Part shown: piece after piece, positions 46,186 through 53,857 of the stretch | How the letters are laid out: each line of letters starts with the position of its first letter | Numbering within the stretch: position 1 is the first letter of the stretch | Assembly: GCF_014174405.1 (NCBI RefSeq) | Contig: NZ_JACEGA010000001.1 | Span: forward strand, 1,517,001-1,581,000 | DNA length: 64,000 bases | Direction: 5' to 3' | Origin: Variimorphobacter saccharofermentans | GTDB lineage: Bacteria > Bacillota > Clostridia > Lachnospirales > Lachnospiraceae | The notes under the pieces: generated by a model | The model's database searches: none | What the model saw: only the letters and a program-made list of their open reading frames with translations | Told to the model about the DNA's origin: nothing | Translations under genes and position numbers: made by a program

Positions 46186-46461
46186 TTACTTTCGATTAGC
46201 CATCATTTGCTTAATCATCTCAAATTGCATTTTCTCTTTTGGTGTCATGTTCTTGGTCAGCAAATCAAGCATGATTTCGCTCTCTTCTTTTGTAAAGGTT
46301 AAATTCTGTTGCTGAAGTTTTTTATTTGTATTCATTAGTAAAGGAATCAGTTTATCCATTGGTTTCCCCTCTGCTTCTTTCATTAACTGAAGCAGAACAG
46401 CCATTTTACGGGGATCGATATTTTTTAGTTTAGGATTATCGGTCCATGACATGTCAGACAT
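46186..46461 (-). CDS. Uncharacterised small protein (second of a pair)
   Basis: This 91-residue, Met- and Lys-rich, probably helical protein is one I do not recognise beyond similar short proteins in Lachnospiraceae. It begins MSDMSWTDNPKLKNIDPRKM and continues with PLLMNTNKKLQQQNLTFTKEE and a conserved-looking end, MTPKEKMQFEMIKQMM. It has no signal, span or metal motif. The start is ATG 46461, seven bases after AAGGAG, so it overlaps the previous gene by eight bases; coupled translation is likely. Function is unknown; the pair may form a complex. Confidence 0.65.
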   Translation of the reverse strand: MSDMSWTDNPKLKNIDPRKMAVLLQLMKEAEGKPMDKLIPLLMNTNKKLQQQNLTFTKEESEIMLDLLTKNMTPKEKMQFEMIKQMMANRK

Positions 46462-47227
46462 TTTCATTCTCCTTACTATCATCCGGTTTACTATTATTAT
46501 CATATGTCATGGTATTTAAAAGCATGCTTAAGTTTTCGAATGTGCTTTGCTGTTCCGGTGGAACCATAGCTTTCAACATTTCAAGCATCCGCTTATTACT
46601 GATATTACTTTGAGGAGAAGAGGGATTCACTTGGGAGTGATTCTCATCCACAAAATCATCCCTGGTGGAGCTGCTGTCATAGGCATCCTCGATAGGGCTA
46701 TTGTCATAAGCATCTCCTATTGGCTCTCTATCAAAATCTATATTGGTTTCAGCACTATTAAAGTTGCTGTAATCCCCATTATTATCTTCGTTATTTGAGG
46801 AGTTCATCGCTTGAAAAATAGATTCAAAGTTCATGCTCGAAAAATTACCTGTCACGGTATCACTATCAACATCAGCATTACCGGTATCAAAAGGAAAGTC
46901 ACCGAATTCTTGCATAGTCTTCATGGCCGACATCATATTATTATACGTTTCCATTACTCGTCGCATATTAAATATGTTAAGTATTCGATCAACGATTTCA
47001 CGTTCTTTTTTATTGCATACAGGACGAATTCCTGTTAGCATTCCTTCTACATCGAGCTTTTTACCATCATAGCCACAGGCAGCCAAATTACTGGTCATGG
47101 TTTTGAAACTTCCCATAACATCGAGTATCTTTGTTAAGAGTTCAGCCATTACCCTGGTTTTTGAATCCAGATAGGGTAATGCGGCTTTTGCTAATTCAAC
47201 AGTATGCATAAGATCTTGGTCTGCCAT
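46454..47227 (-). CDS. Uncharacterised protein with acidic central linker (first of a pair)
   Basis: This 257-residue protein is one I do not recognise. Residues ~1-115 are helical and hydrophobic-patterned (VELAKAALPYLDSKTRVMAELLTKILDVM, then CNKKEREIVDRILNIFNMRRVME). Residues ~115-205 are a low-complexity Asp/Asn/Ser linker with repeated DAYD (EPIGDAYDNSPIEDAYDS). Residues ~205-245 return to a helix: NKRMLEMLKAMVPPEQQSTFENLSMLLNTM. The C-terminal part resembles the partner protein's helical end, so the two may share ancestry. ATG 47227 is preceded by GGGAGAAG. It overlaps the next gene. Only ~70 bases separate its start from luxS, but the genes need not be linked. Confidence 0.65.
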   Translation of the reverse strand: MADQDLMHTVELAKAALPYLDSKTRVMAELLTKILDVMGSFKTMTSNLAACGYDGKKLDVEGMLTGIRPVCNKKEREIVDRILNIFNMRRVMETYNNMMSAMKTMQEFGDFPFDTGNADVDSDTVTGNFSSMNFESIFQAMNSSNNEDNNGDYSNFNSAETNIDFDREPIGDAYDNSPIEDAYDSSSTRDDFVDENHSQVNPSSPQSNISNKRMLEMLKAMVPPEQQSTFENLSMLLNTMTYDNNSKPDDSKENENV

Positions 47228-47294
47228 AGCTTCTCCCATTATTCCTATTCATTACAGTATATTCAGGAAGCACGTAAAAATGTATTCAATCAGA

Positions 47295-47774
47295 CTATTC
47301 AGGATAGTTAAGGTGTTCCTCGTCAATATGATATAAGGTGTTCTTTAAAAAGCCGTCTGCATATAATTTCGCAGCTTCTAAATTCATATCAGAATAATTT
47401 CCACAGTTTTCTGGAGTGGCTCCCGGAATTTCACCTTCAAAATCGCGAATAAACTCATACATCTCGGTGATGAGAGGAACGATATCCGAAGACTTCAAAT
47501 CCCCGCCTAACACTAGGTAAAACCCGGTTCTACAACCCATAGGACCAAAGTATACCACTCGGTCAGCATACTCCTTATGATTACGCAGGAATGTGGCACC
47601 TAAATGTTCTATTGTATGAATTTCACCAGTGTTTAGAACAGGCTCAAAGTTAGGACGAACCATACGAATATCAAAGGTAGTGATTACCTCGATGCCGATT
47701 TTATCCTTGCGTGATACATATACTCCGGGCAGTAATTTCATATGATCAATAGTAAAGCTTGCAATCTGTTTCAT
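47295..47774 (-). CDS. luxS: S-ribosylhomocysteine lyase
   Basis: This 159-residue metalloenzyme splits S-ribosylhomocysteine into homocysteine and the precursor of autoinducer-2. The metal ligands are in HTIEHLGATFLRNH (HxxEH) and the downstream Cys in GPMGCRTGFYLVL. Length is standard. AGGAGG lies seven bases before ATG 47774. No pfs or cysK-type partner is adjacent. A family A half-element lies upstream. Confidence 0.97.
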   Translation of the reverse strand: MKQIASFTIDHMKLLPGVYVSRKDKIGIEVITTFDIRMVRPNFEPVLNTGEIHTIEHLGATFLRNHKEYADRVVYFGPMGCRTGFYLVLGGDLKSSDIVPLITEMYEFIRDFEGEIPGATPENCGNYSDMNLEAAKLYADGFLKNTLYHIDEEHLNYPE

Positions 47775-47886
47775 ATATAACCTCCTTGTACCATAATATT
47801 TCGCTGTATCAAAAGTTAATTAGTTCAATGCTTATTCTAGCATATATCATTGTATTTGTGGACTAAAATTTTACATGATATATCAC

Positions 47887-47990
47887 GAATATTCATGTAC
47901 GCCTGAGGCATACGAAATCAGTAATAAGTACTTTCGCCTGTGTGTGAGGTAAGTCATAATCATAACTAATATATTATGCATCTACCCTAA
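47887..47990. repeat. Family A element, right half only
   Basis: The sequence CGAATATTCATG, then GAGGCATACGAAATCAGTAA, TTTCGCCTGTGTGTGAGGTAAGTCATAAT and ATTATGCATCTACCC matches the right half of the copy at 44021-44214 without its left arm. The remainder of the 47775-48136 gap is AT-rich and shows no ORF. Confidence 0.7.
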
Positions 47991-48136
47991 TTGGATTGAA
48001 TAGTATGCATTATCTTGACGAAATTAATGGGAATTGTTATGATGAATGTAGATTTTACCAGAAATGTTTTATGAGTAAACTTAATTGCTTTTTGAGATAA
48101 CTAATTTGAGATACAGAAGATAATGAGGGATGCCGA

Positions 48137-48835
48137 ATGCGGATTGGAATATGTGATGATGAGGCTATTATAAGAGAAGAAATAATGAGACTATGCAAAG
48201 AATATACCGCATCAAATATATTCACACTTGAGACAATTACTTTTTCATCGGGAGATGAATTACTACAATATAAAGAGTCTATCGATATTTTGTTCCTGGA
48301 TATCCAGATGAAAGGGCTGAATGGATTAAAAACCGCAGAACGAATTCGGGAAAAGGATGATAATGTAATCATTATATTTTTGACTGGCTATAAGGGTTTT
48401 ATGCAGGAGGGGTATCGGGTAAGAGCGTTTCGTTATTTACTGAAACCAATTAAAGAGCAGGAATTTAACCGAAACCTCAAAGAAGCCTTAGAGGAGATTG
48501 TAAAGGATTCGAAAACGGTAGTAAGCTTGAATGGGAATACAATTTTCGTTAAGCTCAAAGATATAATTTATATAGAATATGAGAATCGCTATACACTGGT
48601 GCGAACGCGCAGGGATGTATATGAAAGTACTTATACGATGAGCGAGTGGGAGAATATGCTTGATACCGGTGATTTTTATAGAGTACATAAAGCGTTTATT
48701 GTGAATATGGAATATATTGAAGAAATAGGTAAAACTATACTTCTTGAAAACGGAGAAAAAGTGGAAGTTGCTGTTCGGCAGATTGCTAAATTAAAAAAGG
48801 CTTGTAAAGCATACCGAAAGCGGAATGCAAAATAA
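48137..48835 (+). CDS. LytTR-family response regulator (AgrA/VirR type)
   Basis: This 232-residue regulator has an N-terminal receiver (RIGICDDEAIIREEI with the acidic pair, phospho-acceptor Asp in DILFLDIQMKGLNG, and Lys in RYLLKPIKEQE). Residues ~130-228 form a LytTR DNA-binding domain (VSLNGNTIFVKLKDIIYIEYENRYTLV, DTGDFYRVHKAFIVNMEYI). LytTR proteins bind two direct repeats of ~9 bases spaced about two helical turns; a candidate lies downstream at 50206-50236. The histidine kinase follows after 13 bases. No AgrB/AgrD-type genes are adjacent. GAGGG precedes ATG 48137. Confidence 0.94.
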   Translation: MRIGICDDEAIIREEIMRLCKEYTASNIFTLETITFSSGDELLQYKESIDILFLDIQMKGLNGLKTAERIREKDDNVIIIFLTGYKGFMQEGYRVRAFRYLLKPIKEQEFNRNLKEALEEIVKDSKTVVSLNGNTIFVKLKDIIYIEYENRYTLVRTRRDVYESTYTMSEWENMLDTGDFYRVHKAFIVNMEYIEEIGKTILLENGEKVEVAVRQIAKLKKACKAYRKRNAK

Positions 48836-48848
48836 GGAGATAGTGTGA

Positions 48849-50168
48849 ATGGATAATTTATGGCAGGTCTTTTCCTATTATTTGCTTGATTTTATTAAGC
48901 TATGGATTGTATTCTGGGGAATTGTCGGTTTTAAAGTCATCAAAAAGATTAAATGGATAGCTATAGTAGGATGTACTCAGGTAGTCCTCCTATTGGTAGC
49001 AAGCTTTTATATGGATAATTATGAGGGAGCGATATATAAGATTATTACTGTAATGGTTGTGCTGACAGTATCTCTGCTATTTGAAGGAAAGCTGTTTAAG
49101 AAGCTGGCTTATGCATTACTTACCTATATATTAGTTTTATTTCTTGATGTCTGCCTTACTGGAGTTATCTCGCTGCTACTAAGTACAACCTATTACGGGA
49201 TTCGCCAGGATGGCTTCCTTACCTTCATATGTAATGCGATTAACGTATTGACCATTGGCATTATAGCAGGATTAATTCATTTTAGAAGAAAATCGAGCCA
49301 TCCTATAAACCTGTCAAAGAAGGTTTATGCTTTGCTGTTTTCAGGTGCAGCAACCGGAATTACCATAATAAGTGGTTTTATGGTAACTACCTTTCATGGA
49401 GCCAATGAGCGACTTCGAAGAGTTATGCTGATTACTACGATTATCGTCTGCATTTCCTATAGCGTTGTGTGCCTAATGGTAGTGATTGTAACTGAATCAA
49501 GGGATAACTTTAAGGCATTATCCCAGATTAATCAAAGTGTAATTGAAGCACAACAGGAATATTATTTGATGGTACATGAGAAGCAACAGGAAATGCGTGC
49601 GATTCGTCATGAAATGCGCAATCATCTATCCTGTATCAGTGGTTTAAGTAAAGCGGGCAAGCTCGCAGAGATGGAAGAATATATTAATCATCTGGTGGAG
49701 ACACCGGATGTGACGGAGGATTTATTTGATACTGGTAATGATATCGTTAATGCGATATTAAATGATGCACAGAGCAAATATAAGTCACAGAGAATTTTCC
49801 TTCGGTTAACGGGAGGCTTTCCCTCATTACATATTAAACCGCTGGACTTATGTGTTATATTTGCCAACACAATTTCTAACGCAGTGGAGGCGGTACTTCG
49901 AATGGATCGAAGTAAGGATGAGGATGCATTTATTGATATTAATATCAGTAGTTATAAGGACGATTTGTATATCGATATAAAGAATCCTGTATCAGGTATG
50001 GTTGAGATATATAACGGGAATTTAATAACCTCCAAAAAGGACAAAACAGCACATGGTTTCGGAACGAAAAATGTGAGACAGAGAGTGGAGAAATATCAGG
50101 GAACTATAAATTATACATGTGAAAATAATTATTTTAAAGTGGAAATATTTATGAAGAACAAAGCATGA
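48849..50168 (+). CDS. GHKL-type sensor histidine kinase (AgrC-like)
   Basis: This 439-residue membrane kinase pairs with the LytTR regulator. The N-terminal ~215 residues hold six or seven hydrophobic spans, as in peptide-sensing AgrC/ComD kinases. The cytoplasmic part has the phospho-acceptor box RAIRHEMRNHLSCISGLSKAGK and a GHKL ATPase domain with the N-box FANTISNAVEAVLR and G-box HGFGTKNVRQRVEKYQG. This class typically senses small peptides, which makes the micro-ORF at 50319 interesting. GGAG lies ten bases before ATG 48849. Confidence 0.93.
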   Translation: MDNLWQVFSYYLLDFIKLWIVFWGIVGFKVIKKIKWIAIVGCTQVVLLLVASFYMDNYEGAIYKIITVMVVLTVSLLFEGKLFKKLAYALLTYILVLFLDVCLTGVISLLLSTTYYGIRQDGFLTFICNAINVLTIGIIAGLIHFRRKSSHPINLSKKVYALLFSGAATGITIISGFMVTTFHGANERLRRVMLITTIIVCISYSVVCLMVVIVTESRDNFKALSQINQSVIEAQQEYYLMVHEKQQEMRAIRHEMRNHLSCISGLSKAGKLAEMEEYINHLVETPDVTEDLFDTGNDIVNAILNDAQSKYKSQRIFLRLTGGFPSLHIKPLDLCVIFANTISNAVEAVLRMDRSKDEDAFIDINISSYKDDLYIDIKNPVSGMVEIYNGNLITSKKDKTAHGFGTKNVRQRVEKYQGTINYTCENNYFKVEIFMKNKA

Positions 50169-50205
50169 TAAATTATGCTTTTGGATAAGGGAAGTTATAA
50201 AAAAC

Positions 50206-50236
50206 GACGTTCATGCAGAAAAATCGAACGTTCATG
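50206..50236 (+). promoter_or_regulatory. Candidate LytTR direct-repeat operator
   Basis: ACGTTCATG occurs at 50208-50216 and again at 50228-50236, start to start 20 bases (9-base repeat, 11-base spacer), as CGACGTTCATG and CGAACGTTCATG. This is close to the geometry of LytTR sites. Ten bases further on are TTGAAG (50247-50252) and TATAAG (50271-50276), 18 apart, a possible activated promoter for the peptide ORF and the ABC genes. Confidence 0.5.
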
Positions 50237-50252
50237 TCATGTCCTATTGAAG

Positions 50253-50301
50253 CGACCTTGGATTATATGCTATAAGAAGCATGTAACCAAGGTCGTTTTT
50301 T
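50253..50301 (+). terminator. Terminator after the kinase gene
   Basis: CGACCTTGG (50253-50261) pairs with CCAAGGTCG (50287-50295) and is followed by TTTTTTA. It ends the regulator-kinase transcript. It overlaps the possible -10 of the downstream promoter, so the two could interfere. Confidence 0.75.
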
Positions 50302-50318
50302 AGTAGGAGGTATTAATA

Positions 50319-50381
50319 ATGGTAAACACTGGTATTAATATTCTAGACGATTTCATTGAATGGTTATTTGGGAGACCTTAA
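50319..50381 (+). CDS. 20-codon micro-ORF, possible signalling peptide
   Basis: ATG 50319 opens a 20-codon frame (MVNTGINILDDFIEWLFGRP, then TAA). It has a strong ribosome site, AGGAGG (50305-50310), eight bases upstream. The peptide is amphipathic: a neutral head, the acidic pair DD, a hydrophobic-aromatic segment FIEWLF and a GRP tail. It has no Cys, so a thiolactone AIP is excluded, and no signal sequence. It lies between a LytTR/GHKL two-component system and an ABC transporter, the position where such systems often encode a peptide pheromone or bacteriocin. I know of no named family that it matches. Translation is inferred from the ribosome site only; it might also be a leader peptide. 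Confidence 0.5.
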   Translation: MVNTGINILDDFIEWLFGRP

Positions 50382-50519
50382 ATTTTGAAAGTATCTATTG
50401 GGGAATAAATACTTTACTGAATTATTTGCTTCACTTACATAGGGTGCTTGGGTTGAGATAATCAATCCCAGGCATTCTGTGCTAGTGAATCAAAATAGTT
50501 CAGGGACATGGAGGTTGAT

Positions 50520-51116
50520 ATGAAATTACTTTTTACATATGTAAAATTAATTATATGTAGATATCGACTAAATTATTGTTATATTATTTTATCGATTATT
50601 GCAACCTATACTTCCATGGTGGTTGGTTCCGTATATACGGATAATATATTACTTCTTGGTAATAATTATTCGTTCCCCTATATTAAATATATATATGAAA
50701 GTGTTTTTACTATCTTTTTAATCTCAGGTTTTCTATTTATCACGAATCAGTATTATAGCATTTTAAGATCTGGGATTAAAGATTTTTTATTTCTCAAGAG
50801 GCTGGGTGCCACCAGACGTAATATTAGGATATTAATCTTGATAGAAGCATTTCTTTTGTTTATCATAACCATACCATTGGGATTAATCATTGGAAGGTAT
50901 TTAACTGGTGCCATCGTCGGATTATTGGACGGGTTATCTTGTGATCAGAGCGTGTTAGGCTTGTTTGATTCCATTAGTACATTAATTGTGATTGCAGGAA
51001 TCATGGGTTGTGTTATTGTCGCTCTGGGAATGTATGTTGAACGAGGAATTCGAAAAGTACCATTATCTGATATTATATCCGACGATCCTGTCACCGAGGA
51101 GAATGTGTTTTTATGA
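50520..51116 (+). CDS. Small FtsX-like ABC transporter permease
   Basis: This 198-residue membrane protein has four hydrophobic spans in the FtsX/MacB arrangement: one near the N-terminus, then ESVFTIFLISGFLFITNQYYS, a cytoplasmic turn with FLFLKRLGATRRNIRILILIEAF (the coupling-helix motif of FtsX permeases), then two more. It is far shorter than BceB (~640 residues) and lacks the large external loop, so it represents half of a typical permease and may dimerise. The start is ATG 50520, five bases after GGAGG. The stop overlaps the ATPase start by four bases, so coupled translation is likely. Confidence 0.8.
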   Translation: MKLLFTYVKLIICRYRLNYCYIILSIIATYTSMVVGSVYTDNILLLGNNYSFPYIKYIYESVFTIFLISGFLFITNQYYSILRSGIKDFLFLKRLGATRRNIRILILIEAFLLFIITIPLGLIIGRYLTGAIVGLLDGLSCDQSVLGLFDSISTLIVIAGIMGCVIVALGMYVERGIRKVPLSDIISDDPVTEENVFL

Positions 51117-51793
51117 CAATAATTCAGAGTAAAGGGTTGTATAAATCATATGACAATGAACATGAGAGAGTTGATGCGGTAATTGATTGTAACCTGCAAA
51201 TTGAAGAGGGAGAATGTGTCATCATTTACGGAGACAAGGACTCTGGTAAAACCACACTTTTAAATTTGTTAGGAGGCTTTGAGCGGCCAACATCTGGAAT
51301 GGTTTATCTGAATCAGCATAACCTTACCGCTTACAGTGATGATCAGTTAGCGGTGCTTCGAAGGAAAGAGATAGGATATCTCTTTCAGAAGGATAGCTTA
51401 ATTCCTGAAATGACAGTTTATGAAAATATTTTAATTCCAGTTGCGTTAGCGAAAAGTAAACTGGATAAAGACTATTTTGATATGCTGGTGTATCAACTGC
51501 ATCTTACAGGAGTTCTATCATGTTATCCGAGACAGCTGACTACGAATCAGTTTCAATGTGCTACCTTTGCGCGAGCATTAATAAATAATCCAAGTGTAAT
51601 ATTAGCGGATGAACCAACTGAGCACTTATATGTTAATATTGCCATGGATGTGATCGGGTTACTAAAGCAAATGGTAAGAATACTTAGAAAGACATTAGTG
51701 ATTACGTCTCAGGATTCTGAAATTAGTGAAATGGCTAATCATATTATACGACTTCAAAATGGATATGTTGTAGAGGATAATAGAATAGGATAA
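51113..51793 (+). CDS. ABC transporter ATP-binding protein with degenerate signature motif
   Basis: This 226-residue ATPase partners the small FtsX-like permease. The fold matches the LolD/MacB/BceA group: Walker A YGDKDSGKTTLL (Asp in place of Ser before SGK), Q-loop YLFQKDSLIPEMTVYENI, Walker B VILADEPTEH. The normally invariant LSGGQ signature reads LTTNQ, followed by FQCATFARAL in place of QQRVAIARAL, and the D-loop after Walker B is atypical (TEHLYVN for TGALD). Lys of Walker A and Glu of Walker B remain. It may hydrolyse ATP poorly or act in sensing or immunity rather than transport (inference). Confidence 0.85.
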   Translation: MTIIQSKGLYKSYDNEHERVDAVIDCNLQIEEGECVIIYGDKDSGKTTLLNLLGGFERPTSGMVYLNQHNLTAYSDDQLAVLRRKEIGYLFQKDSLIPEMTVYENILIPVALAKSKLDKDYFDMLVYQLHLTGVLSCYPRQLTTNQFQCATFARALINNPSVILADEPTEHLYVNIAMDVIGLLKQMVRILRKTLVITSQDSEISEMANHIIRLQNGYVVEDNRIG

Positions 51794-51825
51794 TGCAGGG
51801 AGATATAATCAATGAGATAAGACAG

Positions 51826-51863
51826 ATCTGTTAAGCTTCAAGAAGTGCTTAACAGATTTTTTA
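51826..51863 (+). terminator. Rho-independent terminator after the ABC operon
   Basis: ATCTGTTAAGC and GCTTAACAGAT form an 11-bp stem with a ten-base loop, followed by TTTTTTATG. It lies 33 bases after the ATPase stop. Confidence 0.85.
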
Positions 51864-52062
51864 TGTTTTTTTATTGGATATCCTCCTTGGTGGATGTACA
51901 ATTTCAGTGTATATGTTCTTTGTGAGGGTTGACATTCCTCCTGCTATGAGGCATGATATTACAATGAGGTAATTAAATAGGGTATAAAAAACCTACAATT
52001 AAATTAGAAGCTTATAAAAAATACAAAAAGTAAGAGAAAAAATAAACATAAGGAAGAAGCAT

Positions 52063-52695
52063 ATGATAGATAGTATAATTTTTGATTTGGATGGAACAAT
52101 ATGGGACTCTACACCGGAGGTGGCTAAAGCATTTAATAAGGTATTGGCGGAAAAACATCCCGAGGTTAAGGATGAGGTTACAGCGCAGAAGCTGCAAGGT
52201 CTTTTTGGATTACCATTGGATGTTATCGCAGTAAAATTATATCAAAGTGTGTCAGAGGAGCATGCAGTGAAGGTAATGCAGGAATGCTGTGATTATGAAT
52301 GCATATATCTTGCTGAGCATGGAGCGACGCTTTATGAAGGGTTAGAGGATGCATTACGTGTACTTTCACTGAATTATAAGTTGTTTATCGTTAGTAATTG
52401 CCAGGAGGGCTATATACAGTGTTTCTTTCAGGCATATCCTGAACTTGAACAGTATTTTACCGATTATGAATATCCGGGACGTAGCGGTAAGCTTAAGGCT
52501 GATAATATCCGAATCATTGTAGAACGGAACCAGCTAAAGGCCCCCATATATGTAGGAGATACTCAGGGAGATGCTACGGCGGCAAAGGAAGCAGGAGTTC
52601 CTTTCGTATTTGCAAGATATGGATTTGGTAATGTAAGCGAATATGATGAGGTGATTGATTCCTTGGAGGATTTGGTTCGAAAATATGAGCCATAG
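52063..52695 (+). CDS. HAD family hydrolase (phosphoglycolate-phosphatase-like)
   Basis: This 210-residue haloacid-dehalogenase-type phosphatase has motif I FDLDGTIWDS (nucleophile and acid/base Asp) at residues ~6-14, motif II FIVSNCQ, a Lys in GRSGKLKADNI, and motif III VGDTQGDATAAKEAG near the end. A helical cap (~18-85) places it in the PGP/beta-phosphoglucomutase group; substrate is unknown. The order IYVGDTQGDATAAK is typical of phosphoglycolate phosphatases. AAGGAAG precedes ATG 52063. trpS follows after ~135 bases. Confidence 0.9.
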   Translation: MIDSIIFDLDGTIWDSTPEVAKAFNKVLAEKHPEVKDEVTAQKLQGLFGLPLDVIAVKLYQSVSEEHAVKVMQECCDYECIYLAEHGATLYEGLEDALRVLSLNYKLFIVSNCQEGYIQCFFQAYPELEQYFTDYEYPGRSGKLKADNIRIIVERNQLKAPIYVGDTQGDATAAKEAGVPFVFARYGFGNVSEYDEVIDSLEDLVRKYEP

Positions 52696-52832
52696 TAGAC
52701 GAATGAAGATTGACATTTCATAAAATTATTTATATATTGAAAGATAGACATGATTTATCAAGATGTGTAATGCAAGCTTTTTGAAGGATGGAATGTAGAT
52801 AGAAGCTTGACTATTGAATAGGATGTGAATAT

Positions 52833-53837
52833 ATGTTAGACGGAAAGAAAACACTTTTTAGTGGTATGCAGGCAACAGGTACCTTAACTTTAGGCAATTA
52901 TCTTGGAGCATTAAAGAATTGGGTCGCTTTAGAGGAAGAATATCAATGCTTTTATTGTGTTGTTGATCTTCATTCCATTACGGTTCGTCAGGATCCGGCA
53001 GAATTAAGAAAAAGAGCCAGAGCGCTTCTGACTTTATATATTGCGGCAGGGCTGAATCCGGAGAAGAATTGCATCTATTACCAATCTCATGTATCAGGAC
53101 ACGCAGAGCTTAGCTGGATTCTAAATTGCTTTACTTATATGGGTGAATTGAATCGAATGACACAGTTTAAGGATAAATCAGCAAAGCACGCAGATAATAT
53201 TAATGCTGGATTATATACCTATCCTGTGCTTATGGCAGCAGATATTCTGCTGTTTCAATCCGATGTGGTACCGGTGGGAAGCGATCAAAAGCAACACTTA
53301 GAGATTACCCGTGATATAGCGGAGCGCTTTAATGGTATTTACGGAGATGTATTTACCATTCCAGAGCCTTATATCGGTAAACAGGGAGCCAGAATTATGA
53401 GTCTTCAGGATCCGGAAAAGAAGATGTCAAAATCAGATGAAAATGCAAATGCCAGCATATATTTGATGGATGATACAGATACTATTATTCGTAAATTCAA
53501 GAGAGCAGTAACCGATTCGGACAACGAAATTCATTACAGTGAAGACAAACCGGGTATTCGTAACTTGATCGATATCTATGCCGCAACAACGGGTAAATCA
53601 ATTTCGGATATTGAAAAGGAATTTGCTAATACAGGATACGGAGATTTTAAGCTTGCTGTAGGAGAGGCTGTTGCCGATCTGTTAAAGCCGATTCAGGACC
53701 GTTTCGAGGAGCTACAGAAAGATAAGGCATATATAGATGGTATTATCAAAGCAAATGCAGAAAAGGCAAATTATTATTCATTAAAGACATTACGTAAGGT
53801 ACAGAAAAAAGTTGGCTTCCCGGAAAGAATAAGATAA
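52833..53837 (+). CDS. trpS: Tryptophanyl-tRNA synthetase
   Basis: This 334-residue class Ic synthetase charges tRNA(Trp). The HIGH-equivalent is TLGNYLGALKNW near residue 19, the KMSKS motif is KKMSKSDENANASI near residue 196, and the Trp-pocket region AADILLFQSDVVPVGSDQKQHLE is intact. Length is standard. No T-box leader is visible in the 135 bases upstream. AGGATG precedes ATG 52833. The dehydrogenase gene follows after 20 bases. Confidence 0.97.
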   Translation: MLDGKKTLFSGMQATGTLTLGNYLGALKNWVALEEEYQCFYCVVDLHSITVRQDPAELRKRARALLTLYIAAGLNPEKNCIYYQSHVSGHAELSWILNCFTYMGELNRMTQFKDKSAKHADNINAGLYTYPVLMAADILLFQSDVVPVGSDQKQHLEITRDIAERFNGIYGDVFTIPEPYIGKQGARIMSLQDPEKKMSKSDENANASIYLMDDTDTIIRKFKRAVTDSDNEIHYSEDKPGIRNLIDIYAATTGKSISDIEKEFANTGYGDFKLAVGEAVADLLKPIQDRFEELQKDKAYIDGIIKANAEKANYYSLKTLRKVQKKVGFPERIR

Positions 53838-53857
53838 TTAACTAGAAGGGTTACATT

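Noticed and set aside
52696..52832. Possible T-box leader ahead of trpS.
   Set aside because: No T-box core sequence, specifier stem or terminator-antiterminator pair is visible in the 137 bases.
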